Origin: Streptomyces sp. NBRC 110028
Lineage (GTDB): Bacteria; Actinomycetota; Actinomycetes; Streptomycetales; Streptomycetaceae
DNA: 42,667 nucleotides
Direction: 5' to 3'
NCBI RefSeq assembly: GCF_001417735.1
Contig: NZ_BBUZ01000054.1
Span: 1-42,667 of the forward strand
Within the stretch, counting starts at the first letter, position 1. Every line of letters starts with the position of its first letter. A program made the translations under genes and the position numbers. Under the pieces are notes generated by a model that was not told the origin of the DNA, searched no databases, and was given only the letters and a program-made list of their open reading frames with translations. Shown here piece after piece: positions 7,892 to 17,888 of this stretch.

Positions 7892-8902
7892 CTACCCGAA
7901 CAGGGCGCTGTAGCCGTTCAGCGCCGGCTGCCCGCCGAGGTGGGCGTAGAGCACCTTGGCGTCCTTGGCGATCTCGCCCCGGGCGACGAGGTCGATGAGG
8001 GCCGCCATGGACTTGCCCTCGTACACCGGGTCGGTGACCATGCCCTCGGTCCGCGCGGCCAGCCGCATCGCGTCCATGGTGGACTCGTCCGGGATGCCGT
8101 AGGTGCCCGCGTGGTAGCGCTCGTCGAGCAGGATCTCGTCGTGCGTGAGCTCCCGGTCCAGGCCGATGAGCGACGCGGTCCCGCGCGCGATCCGCGCCAC
8201 CTGGTCCCAGGTCTCCTTCGGCTTGGCCGAGGCGTCGATGCCGAGGATCCGCCGCGGCCGCCCGCCCAGCGCGGCGAATCCGGCGATCATGCCGGCCTGG
8301 GTGCTGCCGGTGACCGCGCACACCACGATGGTGTCGAAGAAGACCCCGAGCTGCTTTTCCTGCTCCGCCACCTCGAACGCCCAGTTCGCGAAGCCCAGCC
8401 CGCCGAGCCGGTGGTCCGAGGCGCCGGCGGGGATCGCGTACGGCTTGCCGCCCGCCGCCTCGATCTCCGCGATCGCCTGCTCCCAGCTCTCCTTGAACCC
8501 GATGCCGAACCCGGCCTTCACCAGCCGCACGTCCGCTCCGGCGAGCCGGGACAGCAGGATGTTGCCGACCTTGTCGTACACCGCGTCAGGCCAGTCGACC
8601 CAGCTCTCTTGGATCAGCACGCACTTGAGCCCCGCCCGGGCCGCGACCGCCGCGACCTGGCGGGTGTGGTTGGACTGCACGCCGCCGATCGACACGAGCG
8701 TGTCGCAGCCCTGCGCCAGGGCATCGGCCACGAGGTATTCCAGCTTGCGGGTCTTGTTGCCGCCGTAGGCGATGCCGGAGTTGCAGTCCTCGCGCTTGGC
8801 CCAGATCTCCGCGCCGCCCAGGTGCGTGGTCAGGCGCTCCAGGCGGTGCACCGGCGACGGGCCGAACAGCAGCGGGTAGCGGTCGAAATCGTTGAGGGAC
8901 AA
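7892..8902 (-). CDS. acdS: 1-aminocyclopropane-1-carboxylate (ACC) deaminase
   Basis: The 336-aa PLP enzyme cleaves ACC, the plant ethylene precursor, to 2-oxobutyrate and ammonia. The PLP lysine is K50 in GGNKTRKLEY, and the nucleophilic serine is S77 in SIGGVQSNHT. Residues that separate true ACC deaminases from D-cysteine desulfhydrases are present: Y294-E295 in DPVYEGKS and L322 in YAHLGG, at the positions of the Pseudomonas ACP enzyme. Length and N-terminus (FDRYPLLFGPSP) match the family. The start is TTG, chosen from this alignment and a GGAGAG 5-6 nt upstream. It is the last gene of a three-gene minus-strand operon, 13 bp after the symporter stop. No signal peptide is seen, so the enzyme is cytoplasmic. 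Confidence 0.93.
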   Translation of the reverse strand: MSLNDFDRYPLLFGPSPVHRLERLTTHLGGAEIWAKREDCNSGIAYGGNKTRKLEYLVADALAQGCDTLVSIGGVQSNHTRQVAAVAARAGLKCVLIQESWVDWPDAVYDKVGNILLSRLAGADVRLVKAGFGIGFKESWEQAIAEIEAAGGKPYAIPAGASDHRLGGLGFANWAFEVAEQEKQLGVFFDTIVVCAVTGSTQAGMIAGFAALGGRPRRILGIDASAKPKETWDQVARIARGTASLIGLDRELTHDEILLDERYHAGTYGIPDESTMDAMRLAARTEGMVTDPVYEGKSMAALIDLVARGEIAKDAKVLYAHLGGQPALNGYSALFG

Positions 8903-8915
8903 GGGATCTCTCCGA

Positions 8916-10196
8916 TCAGTGGATGTCGAGCCTGCGCCGCGCGAACGCCACGCAGGACAGGCTGAGCACGGCCAGGAACATCAGGTAGAAGGTCGGCGCG
9001 AGCTTGCTGCCGGTCACGTCGACGAGCCAGACGATGATCAGCGGCGTCGTGCCGCCGAACAGCATCACGGCGATGTTGTAGCTCACCGCCAGGCCGGTGG
9101 CCCGGTTGGTGACCGGGAACAGCTCCGCCATCATCGAGGGCAGTGGCGCGAAGTAGCCGGCCTTCAACACGCCGATCAGGAACATCACGCCGAGTATCAC
9201 CCCGAAGCCCGGGGCGGCGACCAGGAACGCGAGGCTCGGGTACACCAGCGCGAGGATCAGCGTCGCGAAGATCAGCATGATACGGGTGCGGCCGAACCGG
9301 TCCGACAGGTGACCCACCACGGGAGTCAGGCCGGTCAGCACGATCCCGGTGACCAGGGTGGACGCGAATCCGGTCGACGCCGGCAGGTCCAGCTCCTTCA
9401 CCGCGAAGGTGGGCATGTAGGTGATGAAGTAGCTGATCGCGGTGGACACGGCGAGCGCACCCATGGCCACGAACATGCGGTCCTTCTGAGTACGGAACGT
9501 CTCCTTCACCGGCGCGCGCTCCTGGTCCGCGGTCTCGACGAACTCACCGGCCTCGCCGACGTAACGCCGGATGTAGTAGCCGACCGGGCCGATCAGCAGA
9601 CCGAAGAAGAAGGGGATGCGCCACCCCCACGACTCCAGCTGCGCGTCGGACAGCGTGGCCGTGAGCACCGTGCCGAACGCCGACGCGAGGAGCGTCGCGA
9701 AGCCCTGGCTCGCGAACTGCCAGCTGGCCATGAAGCCGCGCTTCTCGGGCATGTGCTCGACGAGGAACGCGGTGGCGCTGCCGAACTCCCCGCCCGCGGA
9801 GAAGCCCTGGAGGAGCCGGGCGAGCAGGATCGCGATCGGCGCGACGAGCCCGATCTTCGCGTACGGCGGCATGATCGCGATGAGCAGCGTCGCGACCATC
9901 ATGAGCCGGATCGACACCATGAGCGCACGCTTGCGCCCGGCACGGTCGGCATACCCGCCGAGCACGAGTGCCCCCAGCGGACGGACCACATAGGCCACCG
10001 CGAACGTGCCGAGCGTCAGCAGCAGCGACACGGTCTCGTCGGCGGTGGGGAAGAACTGTTTCGAGATCGTCGCGGCGAAGAAGCCGTAGACGAGAATGTC
10101 GAACCATTCCAGCGCGTTCCCGATGGACGCGGCGATGATGACGCGGTGCACCTTCACCGGTGCTTCGGGGGCGACTGTCCGTGTGGATGCGGTCAT
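8916..10196 (-). CDS. MHS-family (metabolite:H+ symporter) MFS transporter
   Basis: The 426-aa protein has about twelve membrane segments. Its N-terminus IIAASIGNALEWFDILVYGFFA is typical of the metabolite:proton symporter subfamily that includes ProP, KgtP and ShiA. The loop 2-3 motif appears as GGYADRAGRKRAL, the segment RLLQGFSAGGEFGSA is the subfamily signature, and the second-half loop reads GHLSDRFGRTRIM. ATG at 10196 has GAGGAG 6 nt upstream, and the start overlaps the M20 stop by ATGA, implying translational coupling. By position it is the uptake system for the substrate handled by the M20 hydrolase and ACC deaminase. The family imports organic acids, betaines and zwitterionic amino acids, so ACC or an ACC conjugate is a reasonable but untested substrate. 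Confidence 0.88.
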   Translation of the reverse strand: MTASTRTVAPEAPVKVHRVIIAASIGNALEWFDILVYGFFAATISKQFFPTADETVSLLLTLGTFAVAYVVRPLGALVLGGYADRAGRKRALMVSIRLMMVATLLIAIMPPYAKIGLVAPIAILLARLLQGFSAGGEFGSATAFLVEHMPEKRGFMASWQFASQGFATLLASAFGTVLTATLSDAQLESWGWRIPFFFGLLIGPVGYYIRRYVGEAGEFVETADQERAPVKETFRTQKDRMFVAMGALAVSTAISYFITYMPTFAVKELDLPASTGFASTLVTGIVLTGLTPVVGHLSDRFGRTRIMLIFATLILALVYPSLAFLVAAPGFGVILGVMFLIGVLKAGYFAPLPSMMAELFPVTNRATGLAVSYNIAVMLFGGTTPLIIVWLVDVTGSKLAPTFYLMFLAVLSLSCVAFARRRLDIH

Positions 10197-11584
10197 GGGT
10201 GACTCCTCATGGGAGAGTCCTCGCCGAGGTCCCAGAACACGCCGGCCATGATGCGCAGGCCCTCCCGCGCCACGGGGGCCAGCAGGTGCTCGTCCGGGGC
10301 GTGCTGGGCGCAGGCGGGGTAGGAGTGCGGGATCCAGAGTGTGCACAACCCGAGCTCGCCTGCGAACGCGTCGTTGGGAAGGCTGCCGCCGAGGTTCGGC
10401 AGCAGCGCGGGTTCCGTGCCGGTGGTCCGGCTGATCGAGCCGAGTGCCCAGCGCACCCAGGGGTCGTCCGGATCCGTCCGGGTCGGCGGCATGGTCGGGC
10501 CGACCTCGACGTCGACCATGGGAAATCCCCGCTCGTCCAGGTGCTTGCGGAGGATGACGCCGAGCTTGTCGACTTCGGTGCCGACCACGGACCGGAGCTG
10601 GCAGTGCGCGTGTGCGCTGCCGGGAATGGCATTGACCGGGTTGTCCGGGTTGCCGGCGGCGAGCGACAGCACCTCGACGCTGTTCCAGCCGACGAGGCGC
10701 TCGGCCGGGGTGAGACCGGGTTCGCCCCAGCCCTCGTCGACGGGCGGATCGTCCGGTCCGCTGCCGACCGCGATGTCGCGCAGGGCTTCCCGGACGTTCC
10801 CGGGGATCTCCCGCGGCCGCAGACCGGGCACGAGGATGCGGCCCCGCCCGTCGACGAGGGTGGCGAGCGCGCCCGCCAGCACGGTCGCCGGATTGCGCAG
10901 CAGACCGCCCCAGTTGCCGGAGTGGTACGAGGCCTCGCGCAGGTCGACCCGCAGTGTGAACGGGGTGGAGCCGCGTGAACCGAGGAACAGCGTCGGACGC
11001 TCCGCGGCCACGCGCGGCCCGTCGGACGCGATCAGCACGTCGGCGGCCAGCTCGTCCCGCAAATGGGCGCAGACCGCGCGCAGGCCCGGCGAGCCGGACT
11101 CCTCCCCGGTCTCGACCAGCACCTTGAGGTTGAAGCCGAGCCGGCCGCGCACGCGGAGCACCTGCTCGAGTGCCGCGAAGTTGATGGTGTGCTGGCCCTT
11201 GTTGTCGGCGGTGCCGCGGCCGTACCAGCGGTCGCCCTCGACCACGACCTGCCACGGATCGAGGCCGGTCCGCCACCGCTCCGGCTCGCCGAGCACGACG
11301 TCGCCGTGGCCGTAGACCAGCACCGTGGGCAGCGCATCGTCCTCGTGCCGGGTCGCCACGAGCAGCGGGTGGTCACCGGCGGGGTTGTCGACGACGCGCG
11401 CCTCACAGCCCAGTCGTCCGGTGAGCGCCGGGGCCAGCTCGTCGGTGAGGTAGGAACGCAAGTCCCGCGCCCGCGCCCGGTCCCGGCTTTCGGTCGCGAA
11501 CGCGACCCGGCGGCCGAGGTCGGCGAGGAATTCTCCGGAGTCGTAGTATTCGGTGGCACGATCGATCACGTCAGCACGGGTCAT
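10193..11584 (-). CDS. M20-family zinc amidohydrolase/peptidase (ArgE/DapE-like)
   Basis: The 463-aa protein is a di-zinc M20 hydrolase. Visible ligands and catalytic residues are H93 and D95 in VYGHGDVV, D127 in GRGTADNKGQ, catalytic E161 with ligand E162 in VETGEESGS, D188 in IASDG, and a C-terminal histidine in QHAPDEH. A dimerisation domain lies between about 200 and 330. No signal peptide is visible, so it acts in the cytoplasm. Two ATGs are in tandem; 11584 is chosen because AAGGG then has a usable spacing, while 11587 is the alternative. It is first in the operon M20-symporter-acdS, divergent from a LysR gene. The family removes acyl or peptide caps from amino acids, so release of ACC from a conjugate before deamination is an attractive inference. 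The actual substrate is unknown. Confidence 0.85.
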   Translation of the reverse strand: MTRADVIDRATEYYDSGEFLADLGRRVAFATESRDRARARDLRSYLTDELAPALTGRLGCEARVVDNPAGDHPLLVATRHEDDALPTVLVYGHGDVVLGEPERWRTGLDPWQVVVEGDRWYGRGTADNKGQHTINFAALEQVLRVRGRLGFNLKVLVETGEESGSPGLRAVCAHLRDELAADVLIASDGPRVAAERPTLFLGSRGSTPFTLRVDLREASYHSGNWGGLLRNPATVLAGALATLVDGRGRILVPGLRPREIPGNVREALRDIAVGSGPDDPPVDEGWGEPGLTPAERLVGWNSVEVLSLAAGNPDNPVNAIPGSAHAHCQLRSVVGTEVDKLGVILRKHLDERGFPMVDVEVGPTMPPTRTDPDDPWVRWALGSISRTTGTEPALLPNLGGSLPNDAFAGELGLCTLWIPHSYPACAQHAPDEHLLAPVAREGLRIMAGVFWDLGEDSPMRSHP

Positions 11585-11786
11585 CATTGCCCTTAACATC
11601 GGAAACGTGCAATTTACAATGCATCCGGCCGGTGCGCAGAGTTTACGGAGCGGCGAGAGGGTGGCGATAGAGGGAGCAATTGCGCGTTTTCGAAAGGTGT
11701 ATTGCCCTGGCGGCAACGGCAACGGCCGGTCGCATCCCCGTCGTCGCCCGCGACGGCCCCGCTCCGCGCTGCAGTACATTCTCAGA
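11585..11786. promoter_or_regulatory. Divergent M20/LysR control region with repeated ATTGC motifs
   Basis: This 202-bp shared promoter region is more AT-rich than its surroundings. It holds ATTGC at 11586, a GCAATTGC palindrome (11676-11683), and TTGCC-N5-GGCAA (11702-11716), which fits the LysR-box form T-N11-A within a dyad. TGCAATTTACAATGCA near the M20 end is a further imperfect dyad. A LysR protein next door typically binds such sites and activates the divergent operon with a co-inducer. Which site is used is inference. Confidence 0.5.
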
Positions 11787-12692
11787 ATGCCTCTCCTGCC
11801 CACGTCGCTGCGCTACTTCCTGGAGGTCGCGCGCACCGGTTCGATCAGCGAGGCCTCGGAGCGCCTGCACGTGGCCACGTCGGCGATCAGTCGGCAGATC
11901 GCGAAGCTGGAGCAGGACGTCGGCGCGCCGCTGTTCGAACGACGGCCGCGGGGGATGGTGCTGTCGGAGGCGGGCGAGATTCTCGCCGCCTACGTCCGGC
12001 GCAGTGCGCTCGAGGCCGATCAGGTGCTCGCCGATGTGCACGGCATCGAAGCCCTGCACCGCAGTACCGTCAAACTCGCGAGCTGCGAGGGTTTCGCGCG
12101 CGATTTCCTGCCGGCGGCTATCACCGCATTTCGGGAAGAGTATCCAGGGGTGCGGTTCCGGCTAAATGTCACCGGTCCGGCGGCGGCCACGCGACAGGTG
12201 ATAGACGGCACGGCGGACCTGGCCGTTACTTATAGCCTCGGGCCGGAAGGGGGAATCAAGGTCGAGTATTCGCAGCAGCAGCCGATCTACGCGCTGATGC
12301 CCGACGATCACCCGCTGGCGCGCCGGGAGCACGTCGAGCTCGCGGACCTGCTGGAGTACCCGCTCGCGCTGATGGACGAGGGGACCACGATCCGGCAGCT
12401 GTTCGACGTCTGCGTCGCGCTGGAAGGGCTGAACTTCGAGCCCGCGCTCGTCAGCAACTACTCCGGTGCGCTGCAGAGTTTTGCGCAGCTACGCGGTGGG
12501 GTCACCCTGGTCGGTCCGCTGACGGTGCGGCGGCTCGGCGGCGACCATCTGGCGATCGTTCCCATCCGTAATCCGGAGCTGAGCCGCCGGAGCATGCAGA
12601 TCCAGTCGATGGCGCGGCGCGCGCTGCCCGCGGCGGTGCGGGCCTTCCTCGCGCACCTGATCGAACAGATCGGTGATGACCTGCCCAGGTAG
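11787..12692 (+). CDS. LysR-family transcriptional regulator of the acdS module
   Basis: The 301-aa regulator has an N-terminal winged HTH (LRYFLEVARTGSISEASERL, then SAISRQIAKLE, and LFERRPRGMVLSEAGE) and a C-terminal ligand-binding domain from about residue 95. The ATG at 11787 starts directly at MPLLPTSLRYF, as expected for the family; the frame extends upstream without conserved sequence. It is transcribed divergently from the M20-symporter-acdS operon and is therefore its likely activator, perhaps sensing ACC or the imported conjugate. Codon use is unlike the neighbours: between about 12110 and 12270 there are many A/T-ending codons (TTT, TAT, CTA, AAT, ATA, CCA, ACT) that are rare in Streptomyces. 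This supports acquisition of the module from a different actinobacterium. Confidence 0.88.
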   Translation: MPLLPTSLRYFLEVARTGSISEASERLHVATSAISRQIAKLEQDVGAPLFERRPRGMVLSEAGEILAAYVRRSALEADQVLADVHGIEALHRSTVKLASCEGFARDFLPAAITAFREEYPGVRFRLNVTGPAAATRQVIDGTADLAVTYSLGPEGGIKVEYSQQQPIYALMPDDHPLARREHVELADLLEYPLALMDEGTTIRQLFDVCVALEGLNFEPALVSNYSGALQSFAQLRGGVTLVGPLTVRRLGGDHLAIVPIRNPELSRRSMQIQSMARRALPAAVRAFLAHLIEQIGDDLPR

Positions 12693-12717
12693 GCGGATCC
12701 CCGGCGGCGACGCGGCT

Positions 12718-13248
12718 TTACCTGCCCTCGGCTCGGCGAAGGAGTAGCGGGGTGAGGCGGTGCGGCACCAGTTCGCGCATGGCCAGGGCCGTCGCCGTGC
12801 GCTCGATGCCGGGAATGGCCAGGATCTGCCCCGCGATCCGGTACAGGTCGTCCGCGTCGGCGGCGACCACCCGTACGAGCAGATCGGTCTCGCCGCTGAG
12901 GCCGAAGACCTCCACGACTTCGGCGATGCCCGCCAGCGCCTCGGACACCTCGGCCAGCCGGTGCTGATTGACCTGCGCGGTGACGAACGCGGTGAGCGGG
13001 TGGCCCAGGGCGTTCGGGGTGATCCGGCGTTCGAAGGAGCCCAGCGCGCCGCCCTGCTCCATTTTGGCCACCCGGGCCTGGACGGTGTTGCGGGACAGGC
13101 TCAGGTGCTCGGCGAGGGCGACGACGGTGGCCCGTGGCTCGGTGGCCAGGGCGAGCAGGATCCGGGCGTCGGTGGCGTCGAGGATTCGTTCACTGGGCAC
13201 AGGCGCATCTTCTGCGGTCGAAGACTCGTCTGTCCACTGGCGAGGCAT
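12718..13248 (-). CDS. Lrp/AsnC-family transcriptional regulator
   Basis: The product of about 176 aa has an N-terminal HTH (DARILLALATEPRATVVALAEHLSLSRNTVQARVAKME) and a C-terminal RAM ligand-binding domain (VVEVFGLSGETDLLVRVVAADADDLYRIAGQILAIPGIERTATALAM). Lrp proteins form dimers to octamers, sense amino acids and often regulate neighbours. It is divergent from icd across a 365-bp gap and convergent with the LysR gene. The start is uncertain: ATG 13248 lacks a clear ribosome site, an upstream GTG at 13251 is possible, and a GTG near 13200 would give a shorter protein that still keeps the HTH. The regulated amino acid or target is not evident. Confidence 0.83.
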   Translation of the reverse strand: MPRQWTDESSTAEDAPVPSERILDATDARILLALATEPRATVVALAEHLSLSRNTVQARVAKMEQGGALGSFERRITPNALGHPLTAFVTAQVNQHRLAEVSEALAGIAEVVEVFGLSGETDLLVRVVAADADDLYRIAGQILAIPGIERTATALAMRELVPHRLTPLLLRRAEGR

Positions 13249-13615
13249 CACGCGACTTCACGTCTGTGAGGACGGCTCGCGCCGATATTTCCTGGAGCTC
13301 GACCAGCGTGGCAAGACGGGTCACGTTCGGTCACGACCCGAGGCGGCCCGGGGGCGGCCGACAGGACTTTCGGCCGTGGACAGGTGGGTCGACAACCCGC
13401 GCCCGGGGCGTGCCGCCGCCCGGCAGCCCCTCCGGTGAAGGCAGCTCCCGCCCATGGCCAGTGCGCAAGGACAGTGAAGTACGGTGCGCGTCCTCGTCCG
13501 TCCGGGCGGGGGTCCCGTGGCGGGTGGACCCCGGCAGCGGGGGGCTTTCGAACACGAGCCGGTCACGGGATATCTTGATGTCGAGCAATGTTGCAGACGT
13601 GGAGCGGAGCACCCG
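13249..13615. other. Intergenic region between Lrp gene and icd
   Basis: No supported gene lies in this 367-bp gap; open frames here show no family features. The only notable sequence is an imperfect dyad CTTGA-TG-TCGAG near 13574-13585, about 30 bp upstream of the icd start, which could be an operator. The icd ribosome site GGAGCGGAG occupies 13601-13609. Confidence 0.4.
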
Positions 13616-15835
<2,220 letters not shown>

Positions 15836-15855
15836 CGGTCACCTTCGGTAACGTC

Positions 15856-15885
15856 CCGCCCCGGCCGGTGCTCCGGCCGGGGCGG
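15856..15885 (+). terminator. Terminator hairpin after icd
   Basis: Perfect 13-bp arms CCGCCCCGGCCGG and CCGGCCGGGGCGG with loop TGCT, followed by TTCC. It begins 21 bp after the icd stop and lies between convergent genes, so it may serve both. Confidence 0.75.
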
Positions 15886-15915
15886 TTCCATGTCCGCGTC
15901 ATCCGCGTACGGCAG

Positions 15916-16839
15916 TCACGGCACCGCGGGCATCGCTTCCCGCGGGGTGCGGGTCGGGACGTACGGCTCCGCCGTGGCCGCCGACGGATCGAGGTCCTTG
16001 TGGACCGCGCGGGCCACGGCCTGGATCGTGCCGACCCCGTCCTGCATGCGGGCGCTGTCCTGGGTGAGCACCGTGAGCGTGTAGTCATGGCCGCGCCCGG
16101 TGAACGCGCCGACGCTGTGCACCCGCCAGCCGTGGGTGGCGCGGGACAGCCAGCCGTTCTTCACCTGGATCGTGGTGCCGCGCGGCGCGCCCGCCGGGGT
16201 GCCCCAGCGCTGGGACGGGATGACCTCGCGCATCAGCTTCAGGACGTACGCCCGGGACCGGTCGCCGAGCAGCGGGTTGTGGTGGGTCACCAGCTCCAGC
16301 AGCCGCTCCTCGTCGTTCGCGGTGATCTGGGTGAGCCCCCAGTAGCCACCGCTGCCGGGCACGGTCCGCGTCATCCCGGCGGCCCGCAGGAACGCCTTCA
16401 CCCTGGCCGCCGTGAGCTGCCGCCACAGCGCGCTGGTGGCGTCGTTGTCCGACTTCGTGATCATGGCGGTGGCGAGCCGGGACTCGCGCGGGGTCAGCTT
16501 CCGGTGGTGCTTCTCGGCGTCCCGCAACAGCGTGGCCAGCACCGTCACCTTCACCACGCTCGCGGAGTCGAACGGCCGGTCCGCGCGCAGCGCGCAGCGG
16601 GTGTGCGTGGCCGGGGCGCGGAGACTGACCGCGGTGGTGGCGGACCGGCCGCGCAGCGCCGCGGTGATGTCCCGGGACAGCTTGGCGGCCCGGCCTGCCC
16701 GGTCCGAGGCGCACACCGTCCGCGGTGTCGCGGCGGCCGTGGCGGTCTGCCCGCCGGCGAGCGCGGGGGTGAGGAGTCCCGCGGTCAGCGCCAGGGAGAA
16801 CGCGGCGCGGTGCCGCGGGCGTATCCGCTGTCGGGTCAT
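15916..16839 (-). CDS. Secreted class-A beta-lactamase-fold protein (serine hydrolase-like)
   Basis: The 307-aa protein has a twin-basic N-terminus (MTRQRIRPRHR) and a hydrophobic signal peptide ending near residue 36 (LTAGLLTPALAGG..TATAAA), so it should be exported. The serine-enzyme motifs are present: SVVK (S94, K97), SDN (130-132) and KNG (227-229) in place of KTG. The expected Glu-xx-Leu-Asn of the omega loop is not seen where it should be; the region reads GGYWGLTQITANDEERL. Without that deacylating glutamate it is more likely a peptidoglycan or ester hydrolase than an antibiotic-resistance lactamase. Two cysteines (C43, C82) could form a disulfide outside the cell. The ATG is preceded by AGAGG at 6 nt. 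Confidence 0.82.
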   Translation of the reverse strand: MTRQRIRPRHRAAFSLALTAGLLTPALAGGQTATAAATPRTVCASDRAGRAAKLSRDITAALRGRSATTAVSLRAPATHTRCALRADRPFDSASVVKVTVLATLLRDAEKHHRKLTPRESRLATAMITKSDNDATSALWRQLTAARVKAFLRAAGMTRTVPGSGGYWGLTQITANDEERLLELVTHHNPLLGDRSRAYVLKLMREVIPSQRWGTPAGAPRGTTIQVKNGWLSRATHGWRVHSVGAFTGRGHDYTLTVLTQDSARMQDGVGTIQAVARAVHKDLDPSAATAEPYVPTRTPREAMPAVP

Positions 16840-16952
16840 GGTCGGTCGCCTCTGTCCTTATGCGTTCCCGCCCGTCACACGGGCATCCTTGGTCACTCAT
16901 CCCTCATGACCCACAACCGACAGTGCGGGTTGCCTTCAGAGGCTCCATGTTC

Positions 16953-16988
16953 TGATCACCGTCTTGATCACCGTTTTGATCACCCCAT
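16953..16988. repeat. Three tandem 12-bp repeats upstream of rpe
   Basis: Units TGATCACCGTCT (16953-16964), TGATCACCGTTT (16965-16976) and TGATCACCCCAT (16977-16988) follow one another without gap. They lie about 115-150 bp upstream of rpe and 115 bp from the divergent start of the secreted hydrolase. Each unit holds the palindrome TGATCA. They could be protein-binding sites or slippage products. Confidence 0.8.
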
Positions 16989-17104
16989 CGCGGCTCCCGC
17001 ACGGCGGCAACCGGGGCGGGCCGAAGGGGCGTCCGGCCGGGCGGCGACCGGATCGTGATCATCCCGGGTCCATGGCCCGGCGGCGGGCGTGGCAGGCTGG
17101 TCCC

Positions 17105-17803
17105 ATGGCCGTGCAGATCAATCCCAGCATCCTGTCCGCGGACTTCTCCCGTCTGGCGGACGAAGCCAAGGCCGTCGAGGGTGCCGACTGGCTCCATGTC
17201 GACGTCATGGACAACCACTTCGTGCCCAATCTGACCCTCGGCGTGCCGGTGGTGGAGGCGCTGGGCAAGGCGACGGACACACCCATGGACTGCCACCTCA
17301 TGATCGAGAACCCGGACCGCTGGGCCCCGGCTTACGTCGAGGCGGGGGCGGGCTCGGTCACCTTCCACGCGGAGGCCGCGGCCGCGCCCGTACGGCTGGC
17401 GCGCGAGATCCGGGCCAAGGGCGCGCGGGCGGCGATGGCGCTCAAGCCCGCGACCCCCATCGAGCCGTACGAGGACCTGCTGCCCGAGCTGGACATGCTG
17501 CTGGTGATGACCGTGGAGCCCGGCTTCGGCGGGCAGGCGTTCCTCGACATCATGCTGCCCAAGATCCGCCGTACCCGTGAGCTGATCTCCCGGCACGGCC
17601 TTCAGATGTGGCTCCAGGTGGACGGCGGGGTGTCCGCCTCGACCATCGAGCGGTGCGCGGAGGCGGGCGCCGACGTGTTCGTGGCGGGTTCCGCGGTCTA
17701 CGGGGCGCAGGACCCGGACAAGGCCGTGCGCGAGCTGCGCGCCCTGGCCGAGAACGCTGCGGGCGCCGGCGGGCTGTGCGGCCACGAAGCCACCGGTCGG
17801 TGA
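17105..17803 (+). CDS. rpe: Ribulose-phosphate 3-epimerase
   Basis: The 232-aa TIM-barrel enzyme interconverts ribulose 5-phosphate and xylulose 5-phosphate in the pentose phosphate pathway. Family motifs are complete: NPSILSADFSRL, metal ligands in WLHVDVMDNHFVPNLT, DCHLMIENP, MTVEPGFGGQ and VDGGVSASTI, followed by AGADVFVAGSAVYG for phosphate binding. ATG 17105 starts at the conserved MAVQINPSILS; the ribosome site is weak (GCAGG about 8-9 nt upstream). The next gene is a SorC-type regulator 85 bp downstream, whose ligand is likely a sugar phosphate. Confidence 0.96.
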   Translation: MAVQINPSILSADFSRLADEAKAVEGADWLHVDVMDNHFVPNLTLGVPVVEALGKATDTPMDCHLMIENPDRWAPAYVEAGAGSVTFHAEAAAAPVRLAREIRAKGARAAMALKPATPIEPYEDLLPELDMLLVMTVEPGFGGQAFLDIMLPKIRRTRELISRHGLQMWLQVDGGVSASTIERCAEAGADVFVAGSAVYGAQDPDKAVRELRALAENAAGAGGLCGHEATGR

Positions 17804-17888
17804 ACGTCAACGTAAAGCGCGAACCAACTCGGCCGTTTCTGACAGGATGAACGGTGAGGCCGGAACATTGACAAGTGAGGAGACCGCG

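Noticed and set aside
7892..8902. D-cysteine desulfhydrase
   Set aside because: E295 and L322 are present as in ACC deaminases; desulfhydrases carry other residues at these positions.
13484..13615. N-terminal extension of icd
   Set aside because: The family starts at STIIYTHTDEAPALA, and the GTG at 13616 has its own GGAG site. The upstream part looks non-coding.
16904..17785. Minus-strand frame with NGDQDGDQNMEP tail opposite rpe
   Set aside because: The repeating residues come from the 12-bp tandem repeats, and the rest is a shadow of rpe.
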